A stretch of 7,331 nt of DNA from Streptomyces anulatus (GCF_000721175.1 NZ_JOEZ01000073.1:1-7331); one strand, 5' to 3'; positions 1-6,311 are shown, counted from the stretch's first letter. Notes: generated from the letters alone by a model not told the origin. Program-made: numbers and translations.

Positions 1-82
1 GTGCGATCTCTTGGGTTGGTGTCGGTGGTGGTGAGAGTCGGTCGTGCTGGTCCGGGGATGGGTGTTGCGGGGCTGGTCAGCG

Positions 83-150
83 GCTGTTTGTGGGTGGGCA
101 GGCCGCTGTCATGGGGTGAGAGGTTGATGGGTGGGATCGCTGTCGTGGGG
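83..150 (+). repeat. Imperfect GCTGT..TGGGG direct repeats upstream of the transposase fragment
   Basis: Three similar 12-mers lie at 83-94 (GCTGTTTGTGGG), 105-116 (GCTGTCATGGGG) and 139-150 (GCTGTCGTGGGG) in the otherwise gene-free first 231 bases. Mu/TnsB-type transposases bind several short direct repeats at the element ends, and the left end is expected just upstream of the transposase gene, so these could be remnants of such sites. The match is short and the region is G/T-rich, so chance similarity is quite possible. No terminal TG..CA boundary or target duplication could be fixed. Confidence 0.25.
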
Positions 151-231
151 CTTTATCGCATGGCAGCTGATGTTGTCTCAGGTTCGAGAGTTCTTATGCG
201 GTGAGGTGGGCCCGGCCAGTGTGATCGTGGG

Positions 232-602
232 GTGGATCAAGAGGTAAGGGCCGGTCGTGGGCCTGTGCTGCCCAGAGGGTTGGTGGTGCGTCGTCTGCTG
301 GAGCGGCAGCAGGCGGGGGAGCTGGCCACGCGGCATGTGCGTGCGGTCGCTGAGACGGTGGGTGTCTCGGAGCGTACGGTGTGGCGCTGGCTGGAGCAGG
401 CGAAGGCGACCGGGCAGATGGAAGCCGGGGTCCGGCAGGGGTATGCGGTGTCGGACGAGGTGTGGGCACTGCTGGGCGAGGTCGGAGGGAACGTCGCTGA
501 GCTGAGACGCCGGCTGGCCGCGGCTGGCGGGGCCTCGGTGCCGTCGGCGTCGACGCTGCACCGGGTGATCCGCAGAGACCGACGGGCAGGGCGGGCGGTG
601 AG
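232..602 (+). pseudogene. Truncated Mu/TnsB-like transposase, N-terminal helix-turn-helix region only
   Basis: About 120 N-terminal residues of a transposase remain. The GTG start at 232 has no convincing ribosome binding site. Residues ~37-60 (VRAVAETVGVSERTVWRWLE) form a clear helix-turn-helix, and residues ~87-116 look like a second DNA-binding helical unit ending RVIRRD. This order is typical of the large DDE transposases/integrases of Streptomyces mobile elements, which run to several hundred residues with an RNase H-like catalytic domain. None of that domain is present: after about residue 120 (base ~591) the frame reads antisense through the neighbouring ccdA-like gene. It is therefore a dead fragment. 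It was not removed by a simple insertion, because both partners lost sequence at the same junction, which suggests deletion or recombination. Confidence 0.7.
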
Positions 603-1016
603 GATGCCACCGAGGATGGGGCCCGCGCAGAATCCGGCGAGCCCGTACACCGCGCCCAGGACGAACACCGACCGTGCCGAGCCCGAGCGGCGTGCCCCGG
701 CGGCCTCGCTCAGACGCCGCACGCCGAAGCCCAGGCCGAGGACCTGGGCCACGCCCAGCAGGATCACCGTCCAGCCGCCCACGGTGACCAGGGTGTCGCG
801 GTGGCCGTAGAAGAGGCGGCCGGCGAGTGATCCCGCCACGCCCAGGGGGACGAGTGTGGCGCACAGGCCGGCGTAGAACAGGAGCGTGCGGGCCAGCAGG
901 GTGGTTCTGCTGGTGAACGAGCAGGCGAAGAAGGCCGGGAGCAGCAGGGCGCTGCACGGGCTGAGCAGAGCGAGGAGGCCGCCGAGGAAGGCGGCGATGA
1001 TCCCGATGTCGCTCAT
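597..1016 (-). pseudogene. ccdA: CcdA/DsbD-type transmembrane thiol reductase, 3'-truncated
   Basis: CcdA proteins carry reducing equivalents from cytoplasmic thioredoxin across the membrane to extracytoplasmic thiol proteins. The ATG at 1016 overlaps the TGA of the upstream dsbA-like gene (ATGA), so the two are translationally coupled. The remaining ~140 residues hold four hydrophobic helices (about 5-30, 41-64, 75-98, 116-139). They keep the two family cysteines, one in LSPCSALLLPAFFA (Cys21) and one in GFCAGPILG (Cys130). Full-length members are usually 230 or more residues with six helices. After GPILGGIL the frame runs antisense into the transposase fragment and continues as an Arg/Pro/Ser-rich tail to 237, which is not native sequence. 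The last two helices are missing, so activity is doubtful. Confidence 0.8.
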
Positions 1017-1777
1017 CGTCGGGCGTCCTTTGCCGCGTCCTCGACGGCCTTCTCGAAGACGGCGAGGGGCTGGGCGCCGAGGATGGGCTTGTCATTGATC
1101 AGGAAGGCCGGGGTGCTGGTCACCCCGAGCTGGTAGCCCTCGGTCTGGTCCCGCTGTTCCGCGGTCTTCGCGCGGTCGGAGCGCATGTCGTCGAGGAACC
1201 TGTCGATGTCGGCGATGCCCGCTGCGCGGGCCATGGCGACGAGTTCGTCCTCGGCGAAGGCTCCCTGGTTGCGTTCGCGGGTCTTGCTGTACGCCTCCTC
1301 GTGGAACTGCCAGAACTTCTGCTGTTGTCCGGCGGCCCAGGCGGCGCGGGCGGCCTGCTCCGACTCCTGTCCGAAGACCGGGAAGTTGCGCCATTCGATG
1401 CGCAGGATCCCCTTGTCGACGTAGGAACGGATCAGCTCCGGCTCGGTGTCGCGGGCGAACTTGCCACAGAAGGGGCACTGGAAGTCCGCGTACTCGATCA
1501 ACACGACGGGCGCGTCCGCACGGCCCACCGCCAACGGATCCTCGGCGTCCCGGCGGGCGAGCGCGAGAAGACCGCTGTCCCGGGGCGCCGGCTCTTGGCC
1601 CGTGGTGCCACCTGCCTGGGCCGGAATGTCCCCTCCAGATGCGCGGGGGGAGGAACCGCCGTCGGCGGTGATGGCCAGGCCAGCGGCGAGAGCGGCGACC
1701 AGCAGGGCCAAGACCGCTGCGACCATGCGGCGCCGGCCGGACGGATGAGACGTGGGCGCAGCAGAAGACGAAGACAT
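1013..1777 (-). CDS. Membrane-anchored DsbA-like thioredoxin-fold oxidoreductase
   Basis: 254 residues. The short Arg-rich N-terminus (SGRRR) is followed by a hydrophobic segment at ~19-37, read as a signal anchor, and a Gly/Pro/Ala-rich linker to ~residue 75. The thioredoxin-fold domain of the DsbA/BdbD group (Thioredoxin_4-like) follows. The active site CPFC is at 101-104 after VLIEYADFQ, and the cis-proline loop is GVTSTPAF (Pro223). It should act on cysteine pairs outside the membrane as an oxidase, isomerase or reductase. The coupled CcdA gene downstream suggests that it was once kept reduced. The ATG at 1777 is preceded by GAAGGGG at ~1783-1790, well spaced. The upstream neighbour is the CPVC membrane protein, 62 bases away. 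The family is clear; substrate and direction of electron flow are not visible in the sequence. Confidence 0.9.
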   Translation of the reverse strand: MSSSSAAPTSHPSGRRRMVAAVLALLVAALAAGLAITADGGSSPRASGGDIPAQAGGTTGQEPAPRDSGLLALARRDAEDPLAVGRADAPVVLIEYADFQCPFCGKFARDTEPELIRSYVDKGILRIEWRNFPVFGQESEQAARAAWAAGQQQKFWQFHEEAYSKTRERNQGAFAEDELVAMARAAGIADIDRFLDDMRSDRAKTAEQRDQTEGYQLGVTSTPAFLINDKPILGAQPLAVFEKAVEDAAKDARR

Positions 1778-1839
1778 GAGAAACCCCTTCGACGGGTGAA
1801 GGAAGCGCAAGGAAGAAGGACGGCGGGGGAAAGCGGTGA

Positions 1840-2331
1840 TCAGCCGACGGCCGGCACCGGGCACGAGGCCTCGGTGGCGAGCCTGCGCAGCGCGGCCTCG
1901 GCCAGCAGGACGACGGACGCCACCGCCACCAGGGGCTGCAGCGGTGCCCAGTAGCTCAGCGCACCAGAGGCGCCGACGAGGAGGAGGACTACCTTGTTGC
2001 AGACAGGACAGCCGATGGCCAGGAACGACAGCACACCGCCGAGGTAGCCCAGACGCCGGCCGGAATCCGAATCCGTAGGCCGGGCCGACGGGCCCGCCGC
2101 CACGTAGGTGGCCAGCACGAGGCCGGCGAGAGCGGCGGTGACGGCCCAGGCGGGGTAGTTCCACCACTGCACAGGAACCGAGCGGGAGAACCACGGGGTG
2201 GGAACGACGGCCGTCGGGACACCGGTGATGGCAGCCGTTGCCAGCGCACCGGTGATGGCGGCCGCCCAACGGCGGGCGGTCCAGCCGCGCAACGCGGCCA
2301 TCGCCCCACGGACCGAACGAGAAGAAGACAT
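1840..2331 (-). CDS. Four-helix membrane protein with an intramembrane CPVC motif, unknown function
   Basis: 163 residues with four likely membrane helices (about 22-43, 61-80, 95-122, 127-148). The striking element is GCPVCNK at 107-113 (Cys108, Cys111), placed in the third helix and followed by a conserved-looking stretch, ASGALSYWAPLQP. A further Cys157 sits near the C-terminus. Similar membrane proteins with a CPVCNK-type motif are, as far as I recall, uncharacterised. A CxxC in a four-helix protein recalls VKOR and the small mercury transporters, but the motif position and lack of other paired cysteines fit neither well. The neighbours (dsbA-like, ccdA) suggest a thiol-redox or metal/thiol transfer role; this is inference. 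The ATG at 2331 has GGAG 12 bases upstream, inside a predicted stem (see 2345-2403). Confidence 0.8.
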   Translation of the reverse strand: MSSSRSVRGAMAALRGWTARRWAAAITGALATAAITGVPTAVVPTPWFSRSVPVQWWNYPAWAVTAALAGLVLATYVAAGPSARPTDSDSGRRLGYLGGVLSFLAIGCPVCNKVVLLLVGASGALSYWAPLQPLVAVASVVLLAEAALRRLATEASCPVPAVG

Positions 2332-2344
2332 AGAAAGGGAACAC

Positions 2345-2403
2345 TCCGTTCTGCGGGCTGGGAAGGGCGCGATCAGCTGATCGGCCTACACCCGCAGAAC
2401 GGA
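2345..2403 (-). promoter_or_regulatory. Intercistronic stem-loop that masks the RBS of the CPVC membrane gene
   Basis: TCCGTTCTGCGGG at 2345-2357 and CCCGCAGAACGGA at 2391-2403 are perfect 13-base complements separated by 33 bases, which themselves contain a 12-base palindrome, GATCAGCTGATC (2371-2382). In the minus-strand mRNA the first arm is the last codons of the exported-protein gene (..SVLRV, stop TAG at 2388-2386). The second arm ends in CGGAG, overlapping the GGAG Shine-Dalgarno of the next gene. Ribosomes finishing the upstream gene would open the stem, giving translational coupling. The complementarity is seen; the regulatory role is inferred. Confidence 0.55.
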
Positions 2404-2787
2404 AAGGGCGGACAGGGAAACAGGCGGCGGCCGCCCCGCGGACTCCGCAGGCGGGCACCGGCCAGGCGGCGGACACGGGACCGGATCGCCGACTGTGCCA
2501 GCGATCACGTGCGTCGCTGAGGCCGCCGAGATCTCGCCCCGGACCGTCTGCGCCACGGCGAGCGATTTCTTGACGCAGGGGCGTGGTGCGGACCGGTCCT
2601 CAAGGACAGTCGACCGGACATGATCGACCATCGGCCGGTGCCGCTCGGCGGCGTGTCCCTCCACCGCAGTGACCACCCCCGACCCCCCGGCGGAGCCGCT
2701 GGCGCGGCCGGCGCACAGCCAGGCTGTCAGGACTACGAGGAACGCGAGCGCGATCCGGACACCGTGATGTGCCCTCAACCGCCTCAT
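2386..2787 (-). CDS. Small exported protein of unknown function
   Basis: 133 residues, family not recognised. The N-terminus is a good export signal: MRRLRAHHGVR, then a hydrophobic core IALAFLVVLTAWLCAG, then Gly/Ser/Ala. Cys25 does not sit in a standard lipobox, so a lipoprotein is possible but not supported. The mature part has Cys71 (RPCVKK) and a pair, Cys105-x5-Cys111, in a Pro-rich stretch, so disulfide formation or thiol chemistry outside the cell is plausible given the dsbA-like neighbour. An ATG at 2817 is in frame, but 2787 has GGAGG at ~2791-2796 and is preferred. Third-position G/C is high throughout, supporting real coding. Codons ~56-101 are the source-like copy of the 137-139 bp repeat found again at 4714-4850. 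Confidence 0.65.
   Translation of the reverse strand: MRRLRAHHGVRIALAFLVVLTAWLCAGRASGSAGGSGVVTAVEGHAAERHRPMVDHVRSTVLEDRSAPRPCVKKSLAVAQTVRGEISAASATHVIAGTVGDPVPCPPPGRCPPAESAGRPPPVSLSALSVLRV
2484..2622 (+). repeat. Direct repeat copy 1 (inside the exported-protein gene)
   Basis: 139 bases matching 4714-4850 in the same orientation. By hand alignment there are 11 substitutions and one 2-base gap, about 92% identity. Here the sequence is an uninterrupted part of the minus-strand coding frame of the 133-residue exported protein, so this is probably the parental context and the other copy the displaced fragment. Confidence 0.9.
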
Positions 2788-2893
2788 GGATCCTCCGGCC
2801 CGCTGCTTCCCCGGCATGTGTGGGCCACCCCGCCCACGCTGCCTTTCGCCGGACGTCCCGGCGTGCGGATGACAGAGGGAGGCGGGAGGGGGG

Positions 2894-3283
<390 letters not shown>

Positions 3284-3284
3284 T

Positions 3285-3306
3285 CAAATACCCCATGGGG
3301 TATTTG
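3285..3306. promoter_or_regulatory. CsoR/CstR operator 2 (perfect 22-bp palindrome)
   Basis: The core AATACCCCATGGGGTATT extends to a fully symmetric 22-base palindrome with CAA and TTG at its ends. It is the best of the three sites. It sits between CTCCGG (3277-3282) and a TATTTG (3301-3306) that mirror the cstR promoter arrangement, so it probably overlaps the sqr promoter. Confidence 0.75.
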
Positions 3307-3307
3307 C

Positions 3308-3327
3308 CGGCGCTCCGCGGAGCGCCG
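3308..3327. repeat. Perfect 20-bp GC palindrome in the sqr leader
   Basis: CGGCGCTCCGCGGAGCGCCG is perfectly self-complementary and lies between operators 2 and 3. If transcribed it would form a strong hairpin in the sqr leader and could attenuate or stabilise the mRNA. No T-run follows. The role is unknown. Confidence 0.6.
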
Positions 3328-3345
3328 TACCGTCGATCAAAGAAC

Positions 3346-3361
3346 ACCCCCCCCGGGGTAT
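3346..3361. promoter_or_regulatory. Degenerate CsoR/CstR operator 3 next to the sqr RBS
   Basis: ACCCCCCCCGGGGTAT keeps a perfect right half (GGGGTAT), but the left half has lost ATA. It ends one base before the GAAGGAGG ribosome binding site of sqr. It could be a weak third repressor site acting after the promoter. Confidence 0.45.
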
Positions 3362-3376
3362 CGAAGGAGGCAGTCC

Positions 3377-4606
3377 ATGGCCGCACGTCCTACACCCTCC
3401 CGCCTGCCGGACACCGGTCGGCACCGCGTCGTCGTGATCGGCGGCGGCAGCGCCGGGATCACTGTCGCCGCCCGCCTGCGCCGCGCCGGCGTCACGGACA
3501 TCACCATCGTCGAACCCTCGGACACGCACTGGTACCAGCCCCTGTGGACGCTGGTGGGCGGCGGGCAGGCGTCCCTCCGCGGCACCCGGCGCCCAGAGGC
3601 GTCCGTCATCCCGGACGGGGTGCGGTGGGTACGGCGGCACGCCGTGGCCGTCGACCCCGACGCCCGGACCGTCACCCTCTTCGGTGGCAACCAACTCTCC
3701 TACGAGTACCTGGTGATGGCCCCCGGCATCCAGCTCGACTGGAACGGCGTGCCCGGACTCGCCGAAGCGGTGGGGCACGGCCGGGTGAGCAGCAACTACG
3801 CCCCCGAGTACGCCCCGCGCACCTGGGAGCTGATCAAGGGCATGCGGTCGGGCACGGCCGTCTTCACGCAACCGGCGACACCCGTCAAGTGCGGAGGAGC
3901 GCCTCAGAAGATCGCCTACCTGGCGGCCGATTACTGGCGCAAGCAGAAGGTCCTCGACCGGATCCGGGTCGTCCTCGTCCTCCCGACCCCGGCCCTCTTC
4001 GGCGTGCCGGAGTGGCGGCGCACCCTGGAGCAGGTCGTCCACAGGTACGGCATCGAGGTGCGGCTGCAGTCCGAGATGACCGCCGTCGACGGGGACCGCC
4101 ATGAGATCGTCGTCACCGACCACGCGGGCGGCACGTCGGAGACGATCCGTTACGACCTCCTGCACGCCGTGCCGCCGCAGAGCGCGCCCGACTGGGTCAA
4201 GGCGAGCCCGCTCGCCGACCCCGCGAGCCCGCTCGGATTCGTTGCCGCGGACAAGCACACCCTGCGGCACCCCGTATACGGGAACGTCTTCGCGCTCGGC
4301 GACGTGGCGAACCTGCCCACCTCCAAGACCGGCGCGGCCGTGCGCAAGCAGGCGCCCGTCCTGGTCGCCAACCTCCTCGATGTCATGAACGGCCGGTCCC
4401 CGTCACGCGGTTACGACGGCTACACGTCCTGCCCGCTGGTGACCGCGCGTGACCGGATGGCGCTCGCCGAGTTCGACTATGACCTGCAGCCACGGCCCTC
4501 GTTCCCGCTGATCAACACGTTCAAGGAACGGCGCGACATGTGGGTGTTCAAGCGGTACGCGCTGCCGTCCATCTACTGGCACGGCATGCTCACCGGTCGC
4601 CTCTGA
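3377..4606 (+). CDS. sqr: Type II sulfide:quinone oxidoreductase
   Basis: A 409-residue flavoprotein that oxidises sulfide, passes electrons to the membrane quinone pool and leaves persulfide or polysulfide. The ATG at 3377 follows GAAGGAGG (3363-3370) by six bases; the frame is open further upstream across the operators, but that part is not coding. Residues 17-34 (RVVVIGGGSAGITVAARL) form the FAD-binding GxGxxG strand-turn-helix, ending in acid Glu46. The redox cysteines are Cys172 in PVKCGGAPQKI and Cys352 in YDGYTSCPLVT, 180 apart, matching the SQOR-like (mitochondrial-type, type II) group. Residues 303-322 (NVFALGDVANLPTSKTGAAV) are the second FAD motif. The C-terminus (MWVFKRYALPSIYWHGML) is the amphipathic membrane-binding end. 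The length is normal and no key residue is missing. Control by the divergent CstR-like protein is likely. The downstream dioxygenase is broken. Confidence 0.95.
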   Translation: MAARPTPSRLPDTGRHRVVVIGGGSAGITVAARLRRAGVTDITIVEPSDTHWYQPLWTLVGGGQASLRGTRRPEASVIPDGVRWVRRHAVAVDPDARTVTLFGGNQLSYEYLVMAPGIQLDWNGVPGLAEAVGHGRVSSNYAPEYAPRTWELIKGMRSGTAVFTQPATPVKCGGAPQKIAYLAADYWRKQKVLDRIRVVLVLPTPALFGVPEWRRTLEQVVHRYGIEVRLQSEMTAVDGDRHEIVVTDHAGGTSETIRYDLLHAVPPQSAPDWVKASPLADPASPLGFVAADKHTLRHPVYGNVFALGDVANLPTSKTGAAVRKQAPVLVANLLDVMNGRSPSRGYDGYTSCPLVTARDRMALAEFDYDLQPRPSFPLINTFKERRDMWVFKRYALPSIYWHGMLTGRL

Positions 4607-4663
4607 GTACCGGCCCGCACGCACCGTCCGACGTCCTGCTCCGTAGATGGAGGCCAACGGCCC

Positions 4664-4723
4664 ATGTTCTTGGCGCAGTTCTATCTCGGCCGTCTTTCCC
4701 ACGCCTCGTACGTGATCGCCGAC
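4664..4723 (+). pseudogene. 5' remnant of an MBL-fold persulfide dioxygenase
   Basis: The ATG at 4664, with GGAGG at 4649-4653, starts MFLAQFYLGRLSHASYVIAD. I recognise this as the N-terminus of MBL-fold hydrolase/persulfide dioxygenase proteins (ETHE1/CstB type) that commonly sit beside SQR; in these the start is like MFFAQYYL..LSHASYLI. The family continues with a TG-A/VVVDP strand and then the HxHxDH metal site. Here none of this follows. After codon 20 the sequence becomes repeat copy 2 and the frame stops at 4748-4750. The gene lies 57 bases after sqr on the same strand, so an sqr-dioxygenase operon was probably present. All catalytic parts are lost. The assignment rests on only 20 residues plus context. 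Confidence 0.7.
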
Positions 4724-4850
4724 TGTGCAAACGATCACGTGTGCCGCTGAGGCCGCCGAGATCTCCCACCGGACCGTCTGTGCCATGGCGTGATTTCTTG
4801 ACGCAGGGGCGTGGTGCGGTCCGGTCCTCAAGGACGGTCGACCGGACATG
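4714..4850 (+). repeat. Direct repeat copy 2: displaced, frameshifted fragment of the exported-protein gene
   Basis: 137 bases about 92% identical to 2484-2622. Read on the minus strand it corresponds to codons ~56-101 of the exported protein (..KKS, AQTVR, EISAAS, HVI..TVGD), with a 2-base deletion that breaks the frame. It begins exactly at the point where the persulfide dioxygenase reading stops, and it forms the 3' end of the small membrane ORF on its other side. Its first ten bases, GATCGCCGAC, also fit the native dioxygenase codons, which suggests joining through microhomology. Confidence 0.85.
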
Positions 4851-4983
4851 CGAGCGCTTCCAGGCCGAGAATGCCGAAGATTACGGCCAACGTGAGGCAG
4901 ATCACGGCCACAGCGAACTGCGCCCAGGCGAGGTACGGACTGCTGCCCCCACCATGATCTGAGGTACGTTCAATAGAGGTCAC
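4828..4983 (-). CDS. Small single-helix membrane protein, C-terminus chimeric
   Basis: 51 residues, family not recognised. The GTG at 4983 (start of VTSIERTSDHGGGSS) is preferred because AGGAG lies about nine bases upstream. An in-frame GTG at 5049 would add 22 residues but has no visible ribosome binding site. A Ser/Gly-rich N-terminus precedes one strong membrane helix, YLAWAQFAVAVICLTLAVIF, followed by GILGLEALA. The last residues, CPVDRP, and the stop codon come from repeat copy 2, so the native C-terminus was probably replaced at about 4851. It may have been complete to within a few residues; nothing indicates a function. Confidence 0.45.
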   Translation of the reverse strand: MTSIERTSDHGGGSSPYLAWAQFAVAVICLTLAVIFGILGLEALACPVDRP

Positions 4984-5054
4984 TGAGTTTGGCTCCTGCG
5001 TTCTGTCGAGAGAGACGGGCGAAGGGTGAGCGCCGAACTTCTTGATCACGACAC

Positions 5055-5110
5055 GGGAAGTCTCAGGTCAGCCGCCAAGCAAAGGCCTGATGACTTCCCT
5101 TTGTCGTTTC
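5055..5110 (+). terminator. Putative rho-independent terminator
   Basis: GGGAAGTCTCAGG (5055-5067) pairs with CCTGATGACTTCCC (5086-5099) with a single bulged base, and is followed by TTTGTCGTTT. That is a good intrinsic terminator by actinomycete standards on the plus strand. It lies just upstream of the small membrane gene, so it would insulate rightward transcription from the sqr side. Confidence 0.5.
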
Positions 5111-5514
5111 GGGAAGCTCGCTAGATACATGAGCCCTGATGATGCATCCGTCAGGCCGCGTCCGCTTTCCATGGGTGACCCAGATCACAATGCTTGATCT
5201 GATCACGACCTAGGGCTAACGTCCGGGCGCTTGCCCCGAGCGCAAGCAGCCAAATGCTGGCCAGCCGTCAGAAACCGCTGGTAGACGAGATAGGCGAACC
5301 AATCGAACCCGCCTGGCGTCGATCTCGGCCCGGACGTCAGTTCATTGGAAGGGGGCGCGATTTCGGGCGCCGAGCGCCACTTCCTGCGTGAGAAAGCCCA
5401 CACTGGACCCATTGACTGTGGCACCGGGCTTGACCTACTCTCCGTCCCCTTCGCTCGGCTAAGTTCCCCTGTGACCGGGAGAGTTGCCGGTTTCCTCCGA
5501 GATCAAGCCCATAG
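5111..5514. other. Gene-free degraded stretch
   Basis: No ORF here has a credible start, ribosome site and family resemblance together. Visible items are an inverted repeat AGATCA-N7-TGATCT (5182-5200), a weak stem GCTTGC/GCAAGC near 5228-5246, and a possible promoter TTGACT (5412-5417), 18 bases, TACTCT (5436-5441) pointing right towards the DUF4259-like fragment. G+C and codon bias are lower than in the sulfide genes, consistent with decaying DNA. Confidence 0.5.
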
Positions 5515-5736
5515 AGGCCTCGCGATGCCCCATCAGAGCCGCTACCGGAGTTGCCCGCAGACCTTCGAACGCTCGCCGTCGGCGCCCTGGACCAAGTGGT
5601 CTCCAACCGGTCTGAACTCGCCGAGCTGTGGGCCGAAGCTACGAACGGCCCGAAGTGGCGCCAGGACATCACCCGCCTCCGCGACATCCTTGACCCTCCA
5701 ATCCCGCCACAAGAGGAAACCTTCTTCGAGATCTAA
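5515..5736 (+). pseudogene. C-terminal fragment of a DUF4259-like protein
   Basis: In frame after a TAG at 5512-5514 the sequence reads SEPLPELPADLRTLAVGALD, then SELAELWAEA, KWRQDITRLRDILDPP and FFEI before TAA at 5734-5736. This resembles the C-terminal end of the DUF4259 family (LPELP-DLR-LAV-ALD, SELAELW, then LR-LDP), common small actinobacterial proteins of unknown role that normally begin MGTWG. No such N-terminus is found upstream in any frame. TTG 5551 is the only usable internal start and has no good ribosome site. A decayed gene is the best reading. Confidence 0.5.
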
Positions 5737-5945
5737 TTGGTGACCCACAGTCACGAACCACAGAACTTGAGCCAGAACCCTGCGACGTGAACAGAGCCAG
5801 TCCACGATTTGTTTGTGGTGAGTGCTCGGACTTCCTCTTCTGCTGCCTTCTCCCGCTCTCCGGGGGTGAACGGAGGGTGGGGCAGTTGCGGAATCGGAAC
5901 CGCGGCGGGGCGCTGCGCTGCTGTGAGGGGAACGCATCGGCAGGT

Positions 5946-5975
5946 GCCCGCCGCCGCCCCGGGGCGGCGGCGGGC
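5946..5975. repeat. Perfect 30-bp GC palindrome
   Basis: The sequence from GCCCGCCGCC through the central CCGG to GGCGGCGGGC is fully self-complementary over 30 bases. It could act as a terminator-like hairpin (no T-run), but its size and its neighbour at 5995-6047 make a structural or recombination role possible. Confidence 0.8.
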
Positions 5976-5994
5976 AGGGCGCTCAAGCACCGTT

Positions 5995-6047
5995 CTGAGC
6001 ACCGATCTCCCGCCCCCGGTCCCCCAGGGGCGGAGATCGGTGCTCAG
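5995..6047. repeat. Long inverted repeat, ~21-bp arms
   Basis: CTGAGCACCGATCTCC (5995-6010), one extra C, then GCCCC pairs with GGGGC, GGAGATCGGTGCTCAG (ending 6047) around a loop of about ten bases. This is the longest inverted repeat outside the telomere. It may be a bidirectional terminator or a remnant of a mobile-element or replication structure. Confidence 0.8.
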
Positions 6048-6311
6048 CGGACCGTATAGGCGCTTACCGGGGAGCGTGGCAGGAGTCAGCGGCCTGCGTG
6101 GCGAGCTGCGCCGCCACCGCGAGCTCCGGCAGCGGCCACCCGCGCCCATGGAGGCAGCTGGGAGGGCGCCCACGACCCTTCACCTTGCCGCCCAGTGGTC
6201 TTCTTGGGGAATAGGGCCCGGAGGGCGAGCCGGGGGCTCGGCGGTGAGCTGGAGCTCCCAGCTACCCGTAGCGGGCGCTTCAGGGGTGCGTCATCTTAGA
6301 AGGCTGCGCGG

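Larger units (their letters stand above)
5737..6311. other. Gene-free region dominated by hairpins
   Basis: Long open frames occur on both strands, but they look like composition artefacts: Arg/Pro/Ser-rich, no recognisable motif, and interrupted by the two big palindromes at 5946-5975 and 5995-6047. A shorter inverted repeat, AGCTGG..CCAGCT, lies near 6248-6264. No gene is supported. Confidence 0.5.

Noticed and set aside
1..204. 67-codon plus-strand frame at the left edge
   Set aside because: It has no RBS in view, no recognisable motif and Gly/Val-rich composition from G/T-rich DNA.
1778..2476. 487-codon minus-strand frame extending the DsbA-like protein upstream
   Set aside because: The extension is an out-of-frame shadow of the CPVC membrane gene. 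The ATG at 1777 has its own RBS and signal anchor.
4403..4849. 148-codon minus-strand frame containing AQTVRWEISAAS
   Set aside because: It joins the displaced, frameshifted fragment to sequence antisense to sqr; it is not a gene.
5203..5424. 73-codon minus-strand frame (FDWFAYLVYQRFL..)
   Set aside because: It has some protein-like composition, but no start site with an RBS and no recognised family; too weak to call.
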